From: Gammaproteobacteria bacterium
GTDB taxonomy: Bacteria; Pseudomonadota; Gammaproteobacteria; Pseudomonadales; Azotimanducaceae
Reading direction: 5' to 3'
DNA: 64,000 nt
Assembly (NCBI GenBank): GCA_012960535.1
Contig: DUBB01000002.1
Coordinates: 1-64,000, forward strand
Below are positions 17,076 to 25,283 of this stretch, in pieces. A program made the position numbers and the translations under genes. Under the pieces are notes generated by a model. It was not told the DNA's origin and searched no databases. It was given only the letters and a program-made list of their open reading frames with translations. Within the stretch, counting starts at the first letter, position 1. Every line of letters begins with the position of its first letter.

Positions 17076-18298
17076 TGGAAGCCTATGTAATCGAATGGCT
17101 TGAGTTGGTGTTCCGATGGTTACATCTGTTAGCGGGTATCGCCTGGATTGGTGCTTCATTCCATTTTGTATTGGTCGACAATGCGCTGCAGCCGCCTCAA
17201 CCAGATGAAGGCAAGGCAGGAATAAAAGGTCATTTCTGGGCTATCCATGGTGGCGGAGTCTACCGGTTTTCAAAATATCGCTTAGCACCAGAAAGATGGC
17301 CAGATAATCTGCATTGGTCTAAGTGGGAGGCCTACACTACCTGGCTTACGGGTAGCGCGTTAATGGTACTGATCTACTATTACCAGAGTCAGGTGTACCT
17401 CATAGGAAGTGATAAATGGTTGCAGGATCCTGATTCTGCAGTCGCCATCAGCCTGGCTTTCGTGATCGTTGGGGTGGGCACTTATGAGGGTTTAATCAGG
17501 AGCCCGTTGCGTCGTTATCCCCTGCTATTTTCGCTTATCATGGGAATGTTAGTGCTGCTCCTGAGCTGGCTGGCAGTACAGATATTCGCGGACCGCGCGG
17601 CATTTATTCATGTTGGGGCGGTGCTTGGCAGTATTATGGCAGGCAATGTGTTTTTCGGCATCATTCCAGCGCAGCGGCAGTTTGTTTCGGCTGTTCTGGC
17701 GGGCACCGAGCCGGATCAGTCAATAGCGGATGCGGCCAAGCAGCGGTCGTTCTTTAATAATTATTTCACGCTGCCCGTTTTATTCTGCATGATCAGCAAT
17801 CACTATCCATTTATCTATGGTCATTCGCTTAGTTGGTTGGCATTGTTTTTGATTATGATAGCCGGTGCCATCGGCAGACACTATTTTAACCGACGTCATC
17901 AGGGTGAAAATCGTTATGAGTACCTGATTGTTGCAGCCCTGTTAATGTTTACAGTGGCATTCGTGCTGATCGGCAGAGACGTTAAAATAGGCGCCACAGA
18001 ATCCTTGCAGGGTGCTACCACAGCATTGTCTGCTGATCGACCTGAGGATGATCATATTCGGCATCTATTACAGATTCACTGTGCCGGCTGTCATGCCCAG
18101 GTACCCTCAACTGCGGGTTTTGTTTCGGCGCCGAGTGGGCTGATTTTTGAAACTCTGGGGCAATTAGGCAAGCAGCGCCGGACGGCTTTTATTGCGATCA
18201 CGACAGGTTACATGCCGTTGGGGAATCTGACCCGCTTGAGTCTAGCTGACAGGCAGTTGTTGCTTGATTGGCTGAGATTGCAGGAGCCAGGGTTATGA
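17075..18298 (+). CDS. puuD: Membrane urate hydroxylase PuuD with C-terminal cytochrome c domain
   Basis: Oxidises urate to 5-hydroxyisourate at the inner membrane, passing electrons to the respiratory chain rather than to oxygen directly as soluble uricase does. The N-terminal domain (about residues 1-300) has eight or so membrane segments and the family start EWLELVFRWLHLLAGIAWIGASFHFV with HGGGVYRFSKY. A c-type haem site CAGCH lies near residue 340, with a Met ligand candidate in TTGYMPLGN. GTG start overlaps the guaD stop; its own stop overlaps the next ATG by four bases. Confidence 0.94.
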   Translation: MEAYVIEWLELVFRWLHLLAGIAWIGASFHFVLVDNALQPPQPDEGKAGIKGHFWAIHGGGVYRFSKYRLAPERWPDNLHWSKWEAYTTWLTGSALMVLIYYYQSQVYLIGSDKWLQDPDSAVAISLAFVIVGVGTYEGLIRSPLRRYPLLFSLIMGMLVLLLSWLAVQIFADRAAFIHVGAVLGSIMAGNVFFGIIPAQRQFVSAVLAGTEPDQSIADAAKQRSFFNNYFTLPVLFCMISNHYPFIYGHSLSWLALFLIMIAGAIGRHYFNRRHQGENRYEYLIVAALLMFTVAFVLIGRDVKIGATESLQGATTALSADRPEDDHIRHLLQIHCAGCHAQVPSTAGFVSAPSGLIFETLGQLGKQRRTAFIAITTGYMPLGNLTRLSLADRQLLLDWLRLQEPGL

Positions 18299-19203
18299 TT
18301 ACTAAAGTTGATCTTCAAGCCTTAACTCGACCAGGCCAGGAGAAGCTGCAGACTGCTGCCGGAGATGTTCATGAATCCCTCAGCAATGACGGTTTCATGC
18401 TGTTAAGAAATGCCGGCATCAGTCAGTCTCTATTGGCTGAGGTGTTTCAGCAGAGCAAGCTTTTCTTTTCCTTAAGCACTGAAAAAAAAGAGAACTTTCT
18501 TTATGGTAGTGCAGCAGAAAATTTTGGTTATCAAGGCCTGGAGAAGGAATCATTAAATCCGGTGGCAGATCGGGCAGATTATAAAGAGGCTTTCACCATG
18601 AGAAACCTGCGCGCCTATGGTGATCAAGATGGCAAATGGCCTAGTACGGAATTCAGGCAAGCAATGATCGATTTTTACAATAATTGTTTTCAGACCGTAG
18701 CATCGTTGCAGAAATTATTAGCCATCACTGCAGGTGTGGAAGCTGATTTTTTCCGAGATTGTCACTCCGGTGAAAATGTAACCTTGCGCTTGCTTCACTA
18801 TCCAGTGAGCCCGACAGTGTCAGAAAAGGTCGAGCAATGGGGCGCCGGAGCGCATACAGATTATGGCATGTTAACGTTGCTGTTTCAGGATGAGATCGGT
18901 GGACTTGAGGTCCTGAATCAGGGTGGCGGCTGGCTAAAGCTATCAACCGACTCTGACGAAGTGGTAGTGAATACTGGAGATCTGATGCAGCACTGGTCTA
19001 ATGGCCAGTATCCGTCGACGCTTCATCGAGTGAGATCGCCGATCACTCGAGACCGTTATTCGATCGCTTTTTTCTCTGATCCAGACAGTGCAACTGAAAT
19101 TGAGGTGTTGCCTTCTTTTCTGGTAGAAGGGTCTGAGCCGAATTATCAGCCGATCACAGCGGGAGCGCACATCCAGCGTAAATTGGAAGCGACGCATCGC
19201 TGA
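18295..19203 (+). CDS. 2-oxoglutarate/Fe(II) oxygenase, isopenicillin N synthase-like
   Basis: About 302 residues. N-terminal DIOX_N-like part (SLSNDGFMLLRNAGIS), then the Fe(II) dioxygenase domain with His-x-Asp in GAGAHTDYGMLTLLFQD, distal His in STLHRVRSP and the 2-oxoglutarate Arg-x-Ser in RYSIAFF. Start is the ATG overlapping the puuD stop (ATGA). It is the last gene of the xdh-to-puuD operon, so a role in purine or urate-derivative oxidation is likely, but the substrate is unknown. It is not the TauD-type xanthine dioxygenase of fungi. Bacterial relatives are usually annotated only as oxygenases. Confidence 0.85.
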   Translation: MITKVDLQALTRPGQEKLQTAAGDVHESLSNDGFMLLRNAGISQSLLAEVFQQSKLFFSLSTEKKENFLYGSAAENFGYQGLEKESLNPVADRADYKEAFTMRNLRAYGDQDGKWPSTEFRQAMIDFYNNCFQTVASLQKLLAITAGVEADFFRDCHSGENVTLRLLHYPVSPTVSEKVEQWGAGAHTDYGMLTLLFQDEIGGLEVLNQGGGWLKLSTDSDEVVVNTGDLMQHWSNGQYPSTLHRVRSPITRDRYSIAFFSDPDSATEIEVLPSFLVEGSEPNYQPITAGAHIQRKLEATHR

Positions 19204-19281
19204 TACAGTATGAAAATGGTTTATTGTCGAGAAATAACAGCAGAAAATGCCGTTGCCGTCGGAATTCAGGTAGCCGGTAGA

Positions 19282-19860
19282 TTAATCACTGATGGTTTTG
19301 CCTGCAGGCTCTGCTAACAGTATATCGGCTATTTCCGGTTTACCGATGCGTATTTCCTGTTCGGTTAAACCGTCCAGTTCATGAGGGAATACCAGCCACT
19401 GATCTGTCTTGTGAATAAAGTAATCAGGCTCCAGATGGGTCACATTCTTGGTTGGTTTGAACCAAGGGCAGGCAATACGGATGGTTTCAGGCAGGTTTCT
19501 TCTTGATTTAGCCTCTAACTCCTTCAAAATTGCAGCGATGCTGCGCCCTGAATCAAAAACGTCATCGACGATCAACAGTGCATCATCGCTATTTACATTT
19601 TCGATGATGTATTGGAGGCCGTGTACTCTGACGTGCTTGTCTTGTTCACCGATACCATAGTAGCTGGAGGTGCGTATTGCGATGTGGTCGGTTTTGATAC
19701 CTTTGAAATCCAGATATTCCTGCACGGCAATACCTACCGGTGCGCCGCCTCGCCACACACCAACGATAAAATTGGGGCGGAAGTTGCTTGCGAGAATTTT
19801 TTCAGCTAACAGAAATGAGTCTCTCAGCAGTGCTTGCGCAGTAATGAAGTGCTTTTCCAT
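19282..19860 (-). CDS. Purine (xanthine/hypoxanthine/guanine) phosphoribosyltransferase
   Basis: Salvages a free purine base with PRPP to a nucleotide. The PRPP loop is LLIVDDVFDSGRSIAAIL, preceded by FIVGVWRGGAPVGIAVQEYL. About 192 residues from ATG 19860 (MEKHFITAQALL), preferred over the TTG/ATG region extending to 19896. Divergent from the azgA-like permease, with 128 bases between start codons. It represents the salvage branch competing with degradation. The exact base preference cannot be read. Confidence 0.88.
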   Translation of the reverse strand: MEKHFITAQALLRDSFLLAEKILASNFRPNFIVGVWRGGAPVGIAVQEYLDFKGIKTDHIAIRTSSYYGIGEQDKHVRVHGLQYIIENVNSDDALLIVDDVFDSGRSIAAILKELEAKSRRNLPETIRIACPWFKPTKNVTHLEPDYFIHKTDQWLVFPHELDGLTEQEIRIGKPEIADILLAEPAGKTISD

Positions 19861-19988
19861 GGCGTGCACCATAGCATTCCAAGGCAGGCATGTCATGACT
19901 GGGTACAGCGGTAAAATCCTGTTATCGTAGCCAGTGTCACAGAAATAACTGTTTGAGGCGTGTAGAAATATAACGAGAGAGAAGGTTG

Positions 19989-21284
19989 ATGGACGCTGTC
20001 AGAAAATATTTTTCGATATCGGAGAGGCACTCAAGCCCTCGCGCTGAAGCCCTCGCCGGGGTGACCACATTTCTGGCAATGGCTTATATAACGGTGGTTA
20101 ACCCGGCAATTCTGTCTGATGCAGGTATGGATTTTGGTGCCGTGTTTGTTGCCACTTGCCTGGCTGCCGCAGTCGGCTCGATGCTTATGGGGGTGCTTGG
20201 TCGCTATCCTATTGCCCTGGCTCCCGGCATGGGGCAGAACGCTTTTTTTTCCTATGTCATTGTTTTGGGAATGGGTTACCCCTGGCAGACAGCGTTGGGG
20301 GCGGTGTTCATATCAGGATTGATATTTGTAGCTATAAGCATTTTCCCCGTTCGTGAATGGCTGATTAATGCCATTCCAAAAAACCTCAAGTTTGGAATTT
20401 CTGCTGGGATCGGCCTTTTCCTGGGATTCATTGCGTTAAAAAATGCGGGTCTGGTTGTAGATAACCCGGCAACACTGGTGAGTCTAGGGGAATTAACTCA
20501 GGCCGGGCCCCTTATTGCGCTGGCGGGATTCGTGTTAATTGCAACACTGAATTCAAAAAAGGTGACAGGTGCTATTGTCATCGGAATTGCTTTTGCTGCT
20601 GTTCTCGGCTGGCTCACTGGTACAGCCGAATTTCACGGCGTGATTTCTGCGCCGCCTTCTCTTGAGCCCGTGCTTTTTGAATTGGATATTATGGCTGCTC
20701 TGCAGGTTTCGATGATACCTATCATTCTGTCTTTACTGTTGGTTGACGTTTTTGATACGGCCGGGACACTGGTCGGTGTTGCAAATAGAGCTGGGTTGAC
20801 CGATGACAAGGGTCAACTACCCCGATTGGGTCCAGCACTTTTAGCTGATTCGGGGGCTACCGTTGTGGGTGCTGTTTTGGGGACTTCTTCTACCACGAGT
20901 TATATAGAGAGTGCCTCGGGCGTAGAATCGGGCGGGCGTACCGGACTCACGGCAGTGACCGTGGGATTGTTATTTTTGTTATGTATTTTTTTCGCACCAC
21001 TGGCCCAAAGTATCCCGGCATTTGCTACCGCATCGGCACTTTTATTCGTAGCCTGTCTCATGATCAGCAGTCTGGCGGAGTTGGACTGGCAGGATGAAAC
21101 CGAGTATATACCCGCGGTAATAGGTGCACTGACCATGCCCCTGACATTTTCGATTGCCGATGGTATTGGCTTGGCATTTATTAGCTATTGTCTTATAAAG
21201 ATTCTGACGGGCAGGTTCGCCAGTAAAGATTCGGCCTCCTACTTCATTGCGTTAGTATTTTTGGGCAAGTTCCTGCTGCTCTAG
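19989..21284 (+). CDS. NCS2 purine permease, AzgA/GhxP (guanine-hypoxanthine) type
   Basis: Polytopic inner-membrane carrier of about 431 residues. Family signatures: LAGVTTFLAMAYITVVNPAI near the start, PIALAPGMGQNAFFSYVIV, LSLLLVDVFDTAGTLVGVANRAG, and GTSSTTSYIESASGVESGGRTGLTAV. These place it in the AzgA-like branch that imports hypoxanthine, guanine or adenine. ATG 19989 is preceded by GAGAGAAGG. A T-rich stretch (21309-21325) follows the gene, but I see no good hairpin before it. Confidence 0.92.
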   Translation: MDAVRKYFSISERHSSPRAEALAGVTTFLAMAYITVVNPAILSDAGMDFGAVFVATCLAAAVGSMLMGVLGRYPIALAPGMGQNAFFSYVIVLGMGYPWQTALGAVFISGLIFVAISIFPVREWLINAIPKNLKFGISAGIGLFLGFIALKNAGLVVDNPATLVSLGELTQAGPLIALAGFVLIATLNSKKVTGAIVIGIAFAAVLGWLTGTAEFHGVISAPPSLEPVLFELDIMAALQVSMIPIILSLLLVDVFDTAGTLVGVANRAGLTDDKGQLPRLGPALLADSGATVVGAVLGTSSTTSYIESASGVESGGRTGLTAVTVGLLFLLCIFFAPLAQSIPAFATASALLFVACLMISSLAELDWQDETEYIPAVIGALTMPLTFSIADGIGLAFISYCLIKILTGRFASKDSASYFIALVFLGKFLLL

Positions 21285-21347
21285 CGAAAGATTGTCTGAG
21301 CCTATGGCGTTTTTTATTTTTTTTTCAGGGGCCGATTCATAATTGAT

Positions 21348-21369
21348 AAGGCCGATTTTAATTGGCCTT
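21348..21369 (+). repeat. Hairpin before the xanthine/urate permease
   Basis: AAGGCCGA and TTGGCCTT form an 8-bp stem with one G-U pair and a six-base loop, 20 bases before the ATG. There is no T-run after it, so it is not a typical terminator. It may affect translation of the downstream permease. Confidence 0.4.
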
Positions 21370-21389
21370 GGTTGACAGCAGGTAATTTT

Positions 21390-22715
21390 ATGACGCAACA
21401 GGCAGTGCCAGAACCGACCCGCCTCTCCTTTGAGCCGGCCTTTCTGGGATTCCAGCACATGCTGGCATCCTTCGGTGGTATTTTGACAGCGCCGTTGATT
21501 ATCGCCATGGGGATGGGCCTTTCACTGCAGGAAACAAGCTACCTTGTGTCTTCTTCCCTGGTTGTCTCAGGCTTGGCTACTTTTATCCAGATAGTCAGAG
21601 TCGGCCCCATTGGGTCAGGATTGCTGAGTATCCAGGGAACCAGCTTTGCCTTTGTCGGGCCATTTATTTATGCCTATGAAACCATGGCGCAGCATCTTTT
21701 GCCTTCAGAGGCGTTAGGTACCCTGTTTGGTTCAGCGGCCACCTGTGCAGCCGTTGTATTTGTCCTGAGTTATTTCGTGAAATCACTGCGAACCATAATA
21801 ACTACGAATGTTTCCGGAACGACGCTGATACTTATCGGCATTTCATTAATAGTGATTACACTGCAAAACATCCATCTGGCGTACCAGGAAATGGGATCGA
21901 TGGGATGGCAGGTTTTAGTCATTGCCGGGGGCGTATTTGTGTCAGTCCTGGGCTGCTCATTTTTCGGGTTGCGCCTGCTGAAGATTGCAAGTGTTGCCAT
22001 CGGTCTGGCAGTTGGCTTGATTATGGCTATGTTGTTTGGTCTGGTTGACTGGGTTTTGCTGGAAAAGGCTGACGCGATTTTTGTTCTTGACCCGCTGCGT
22101 CATCGCTGGCAATTGGACTGGACAGTCGTTATGGTGCTGTTTCCTATCTTCCTGGTATCAGCTACGGAAAGTGTGGGTGACTTCACAGCAACGAATGCGC
22201 TGTCTCATTACCGTTATGGGGATACCGCTTTTTGGACCAGGATACGAGGTGGGTTAATGGGTGATGCCCTCAATTCATTTTTGGCCAGTGTTTTTTGTTC
22301 CTTCCCTAACACAACCTTCAGCCAGAATAATGGTGTGATTCGTTTAACCGGTGCTTACCAACCCACCATCGGCTTGTATGCGGCAGGATTTCTCGTGCTA
22401 TTGGGTTCGGTTCCGATCATATCGAGTTTATTCCAGGCGATTCCAGCGGTAGCGGTCTTTGGGGCTGCGTTACTGTTGTTCATCATGGTGGCTGTGGCAG
22501 GTATACAGCTTGTACTGGGCAGCGGTCTTGATGTCAGGTCCGGTGTCATTGTTGCTTTGGCAGTCACTGGCGGTTACATCGTCTCTGAATGGGTGCCTCA
22601 GGTTGAATTGATGCCCCAGGGGTTGCAGGCGGTGCTTGGCTTTCCGGTATCCACGGGCGCTTTTATCGCAGTACTACTTGAGCTTGTCTGGCCTTCGCAT
22701 GGACAGGATCAGTAA
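21390..22715 (+). CDS. NCS2 nucleobase permease, xanthine/urate (NAT) type
   Basis: Inner-membrane symporter of about 441 residues in the nucleobase-ascorbate transporter branch. PAFLGFQHMLASFGGILTAPLI is the N-terminal landmark, ESVGDFTATNA carries the conserved acidic residue, and FPNTTFSQNNGVIRLTG is the NAT signature with the Gln and Asn of the substrate site. Xanthine or urate is the likeliest substrate given its neighbours. TTG 21372 opens the frame, but ATG 21390 is a better start with AGCAGG upstream. Co-directional with the AzgA-type gene about 105 bases upstream. Confidence 0.9.
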   Translation: MTQQAVPEPTRLSFEPAFLGFQHMLASFGGILTAPLIIAMGMGLSLQETSYLVSSSLVVSGLATFIQIVRVGPIGSGLLSIQGTSFAFVGPFIYAYETMAQHLLPSEALGTLFGSAATCAAVVFVLSYFVKSLRTIITTNVSGTTLILIGISLIVITLQNIHLAYQEMGSMGWQVLVIAGGVFVSVLGCSFFGLRLLKIASVAIGLAVGLIMAMLFGLVDWVLLEKADAIFVLDPLRHRWQLDWTVVMVLFPIFLVSATESVGDFTATNALSHYRYGDTAFWTRIRGGLMGDALNSFLASVFCSFPNTTFSQNNGVIRLTGAYQPTIGLYAAGFLVLLGSVPIISSLFQAIPAVAVFGAALLLFIMVAVAGIQLVLGSGLDVRSGVIVALAVTGGYIVSEWVPQVELMPQGLQAVLGFPVSTGAFIAVLLELVWPSHGQDQ

Positions 22716-22741
22716 GCAATCATTGCCTTAGTGTGGCTCGA

Positions 22742-23662
22742 TCAAGGCCCAGCGGCTGGGTAATGGTACTTGTGCCAGTGCCGTGCGATATCGATTCTCC
22801 GACAGACCCAAACCCGTTGATGCTGACCCACGTAGGCAAGAAATCGGCGAAGCGATTGAATCCGGCCGGGTTTGCCAATTAGCCTGCAATGCAAGCCCAC
22901 GCTCATCATCTTTGGTGTGGTTGCGCTTTCTTCATAGAGGGTATCGAAGGTGTCTTTGAGGTAGTTGAAGAATTGATCGCCGGCATTAAACCCCTGTGCT
23001 GATGCAAATCGCATGTCGTTGACATCCAGGGTGTAAGGAATAACCAGGTGCTGTTTTTCCGATGTCTGGTGCCAATAGGGGAGGTCGTCAGCATAGGAGT
23101 CACTATCGTACAGGAAGTGGCCCTGCTCGATAACCAGCTTCCGGGTATTGGGGCTGTCTCGACCTGTGTACCAGCCTAGAGGCTTGCTTCCAGTAAGCTG
23201 TTCATGGAGGGTTATGGCTTTGTCCATGTGTTCTCGCTCGAGGTCCTCGGTGATCGATTGATAGTCCAGCCAACGATAGCCGTGACTGGCTATTTCCCAG
23301 TTTGCTTCTAGCATTGCGATGACGGCAGCTGGATTGCGTTGTAATGCCAGAGCGACCCCGAACACGGTAACCGGTAAGGCGAACTCTCTGAATAGGCGAT
23401 GAATTCGCCAGAAGCCTGCTCTGCTGCCATATTCATAGAGTGATTCCATGCTCATATGCCTCGCTGCATGGGCCTTGGCATTGATGATTTCGGACAGAAA
23501 AATCTCGGAATGAGGGTCTCCGTCAAGTACCGATTGCTCACCACCTTCCTCGTAGTTGACCACAAACTGCAAGGCGAGTTTTGCCTGCTCAGGCCAGCGT
23601 GGGTCGGGCGGTGTCTCGCCGTAACCTATAAAGTCTCTAGGGATAGGATCGGTCATAATCAT
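22742..23662 (-). CDS. puuE: Allantoinase, polysaccharide-deacetylase fold (PuuE)
   Basis: Hydrolyses allantoin to allantoate in a metal-independent way, unrelated to the amidohydrolase-type AllB. 306 residues. Landmarks: RDFIGYGETPPDPRWP, FVVNYEEGGEQSVLDGDP, IASHGYRWLDYQ and WYTGRDSPNTRKL. The start may be ATG 23662 or 23656 (MTDP). Convergent with the NCS2 permease and divergent from the exported adenosine deaminase gene. Confidence 0.94.
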   Translation of the reverse strand: MIMTDPIPRDFIGYGETPPDPRWPEQAKLALQFVVNYEEGGEQSVLDGDPHSEIFLSEIINAKAHAARHMSMESLYEYGSRAGFWRIHRLFREFALPVTVFGVALALQRNPAAVIAMLEANWEIASHGYRWLDYQSITEDLEREHMDKAITLHEQLTGSKPLGWYTGRDSPNTRKLVIEQGHFLYDSDSYADDLPYWHQTSEKQHLVIPYTLDVNDMRFASAQGFNAGDQFFNYLKDTFDTLYEESATTPKMMSVGLHCRLIGKPGRIQSLRRFLAYVGQHQRVWVCRRIDIARHWHKYHYPAAGP

Positions 23663-23752
23663 TGGGCTGGTTTTGAATAATGTGTTCTATTGTAGCCACA
23701 CTGGCTCGTGACGCATACAATTTGCTCTCCCATGTAGAAAACAAAGAATATT

Positions 23753-25183
23753 ATGATGACTCGATTGATTTGTTTCTTTTTAGTTTTATGCTTTTTATTT
23801 CCAGTCAGTGCCCTGGCCAAACAACCCAGTGACTGGTTTGAAACCTTTAAAGCAAGCGCGACCGATCAAGAGCTGCATCAGTTGCTTTATGAAATGCCAA
23901 AAGGCGGAGACCTTCATCAGCACCTGTCTGGTGCCATGTTTTCAGAATGGTGGCTGGACCTGGCGCTTAATGCCAGGCGCGATGGCTATGAATATTATAC
24001 CCGGGTGGAACTGCGTAACTGTCGTCAATATGGCTACGATGCGTTCGGACCCCAGTCAGTAAACCTGATGTTTCATAATTTAGAGCGCATTAATTATGAA
24101 GCGCTGGCGTCGTGCGAGAAATCGCAGTACCTGCCATTGGCGGAAATGTCGAAGTTACAGGCCCAGGCCTGGTTGGATAGTATACGACTGGACAAGTCTC
24201 ATGAGGGAAGAGATGAGTTTTTTGAAACGCATTGGCAGAGGTTAGGAGACCTTACCGCCAACCCATGGATTCGCGCAGAGGGCATTTTTCTTAATATGCG
24301 TGCTTTTGCCGATGAAGGCTTGTTATACATGGAGTCCCAGGTTGCAACAGATGGATATCAGACTGGGTCAGGTAAATCGATACCAGCAGATGAGGTGGCG
24401 GCAATATTCAGAGCAAGGCTGGCCAAAAAGGATGCCCTAGCAACTGGCATGACGGTCAGGTTTCAACAGGCGGTGCTACGGTTTCTACCTAATGCAGAGC
24501 AACAACTGACTCAGACCTATCAATTTGTAGCCAGCAACTGGCCCTGGATTGCGGTTAATCTAGTCGGCAGAGAGGACAACGACAAGGGCCACCCACTGCG
24601 ATTTCTATCGACGCTACGGGAGTTACGCAAGCAGCATCATGGCGTGAGGTTATCGATTCATGCAGGTGAAGTGGATGAACCAAATTCCCATGTGCTGGAT
24701 ACATTATTACTGGGAGCGGATCGAATTGGTCACGGCCTTAACTTGATCACAGATCCCCAGGCGCTGCTCATCATGCGGCACGGTCCTTACCTGGTTGAAA
24801 TTAATCTGATCAGCAATCTGCTGCTGGAATATATTGATGACTATCAGTCACATCCCTTTCCGGAATATCTCCGAATCGGAATACCGGTTGCATTATCGAG
24901 CGATGACCGGGGAATGTGGGATTCCACGATGACCGATGAGTTCTTTGTAGCCGTGAAAGAATTTAACTTGTCCTGGTCAGAAATCAAACAACTCAGTCGG
25001 AATTCAATCGCCTATAGTTTCCTTGAAGAACCTGAAAAGGGGAATTTACTAGCGCTTTTTGACCAGCGCATGGAGAAATTTGAAAAGCAAGTCCATAGTG
25101 ACGCAGGCGTGAAGCCTATGGACCGAAATTCAGCGCCGAAGAGAGGGTTTATTTGCAGAAATTATCATATTTGTTCTGATTAG
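23753..25183 (+). CDS. Exported adenosine deaminase-family protein
   Basis: A 476-residue metal-dependent deaminase with a clear signal peptide (LICFFLVLCFLFPVSALA, cleavage before KQPSD). Domain motifs: PKGGDLHQHLSG (first His pair), LSIHAGEVDE, DRIGHGLNLI, and VALSSDDRGM with the metal Asp. This length and signal match periplasmic or secreted adenosine deaminases (ADGF/ADA2-like) rather than the cytoplasmic enzyme. It would convert adenosine to inosine outside the cytoplasm. Followed by the TonB receptor gene 100 bases downstream, and the pair ends at the terminator at 27767, so co-transcription is likely. Confidence 0.87.
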   Translation: MMTRLICFFLVLCFLFPVSALAKQPSDWFETFKASATDQELHQLLYEMPKGGDLHQHLSGAMFSEWWLDLALNARRDGYEYYTRVELRNCRQYGYDAFGPQSVNLMFHNLERINYEALASCEKSQYLPLAEMSKLQAQAWLDSIRLDKSHEGRDEFFETHWQRLGDLTANPWIRAEGIFLNMRAFADEGLLYMESQVATDGYQTGSGKSIPADEVAAIFRARLAKKDALATGMTVRFQQAVLRFLPNAEQQLTQTYQFVASNWPWIAVNLVGREDNDKGHPLRFLSTLRELRKQHHGVRLSIHAGEVDEPNSHVLDTLLLGADRIGHGLNLITDPQALLIMRHGPYLVEINLISNLLLEYIDDYQSHPFPEYLRIGIPVALSSDDRGMWDSTMTDEFFVAVKEFNLSWSEIKQLSRNSIAYSFLEEPEKGNLLALFDQRMEKFEKQVHSDAGVKPMDRNSAPKRGFICRNYHICSD

Positions 25184-25283
25184 CGGTGCATCTTGAGCTT
25201 ATATCTGTAAAAATAATGGTTTAGGGGATATGACTGGTTTGGTAGTTTTCAAGCCTAATTTTAAATACAAAACGGGACTCAGT

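Noticed and set aside
23690-23720. RutR-like operator upstream of the exported adenosine deaminase
   Set aside because: AGCCA/TGGCT arms are three bases apart and lack the TGAC/GTCA core.
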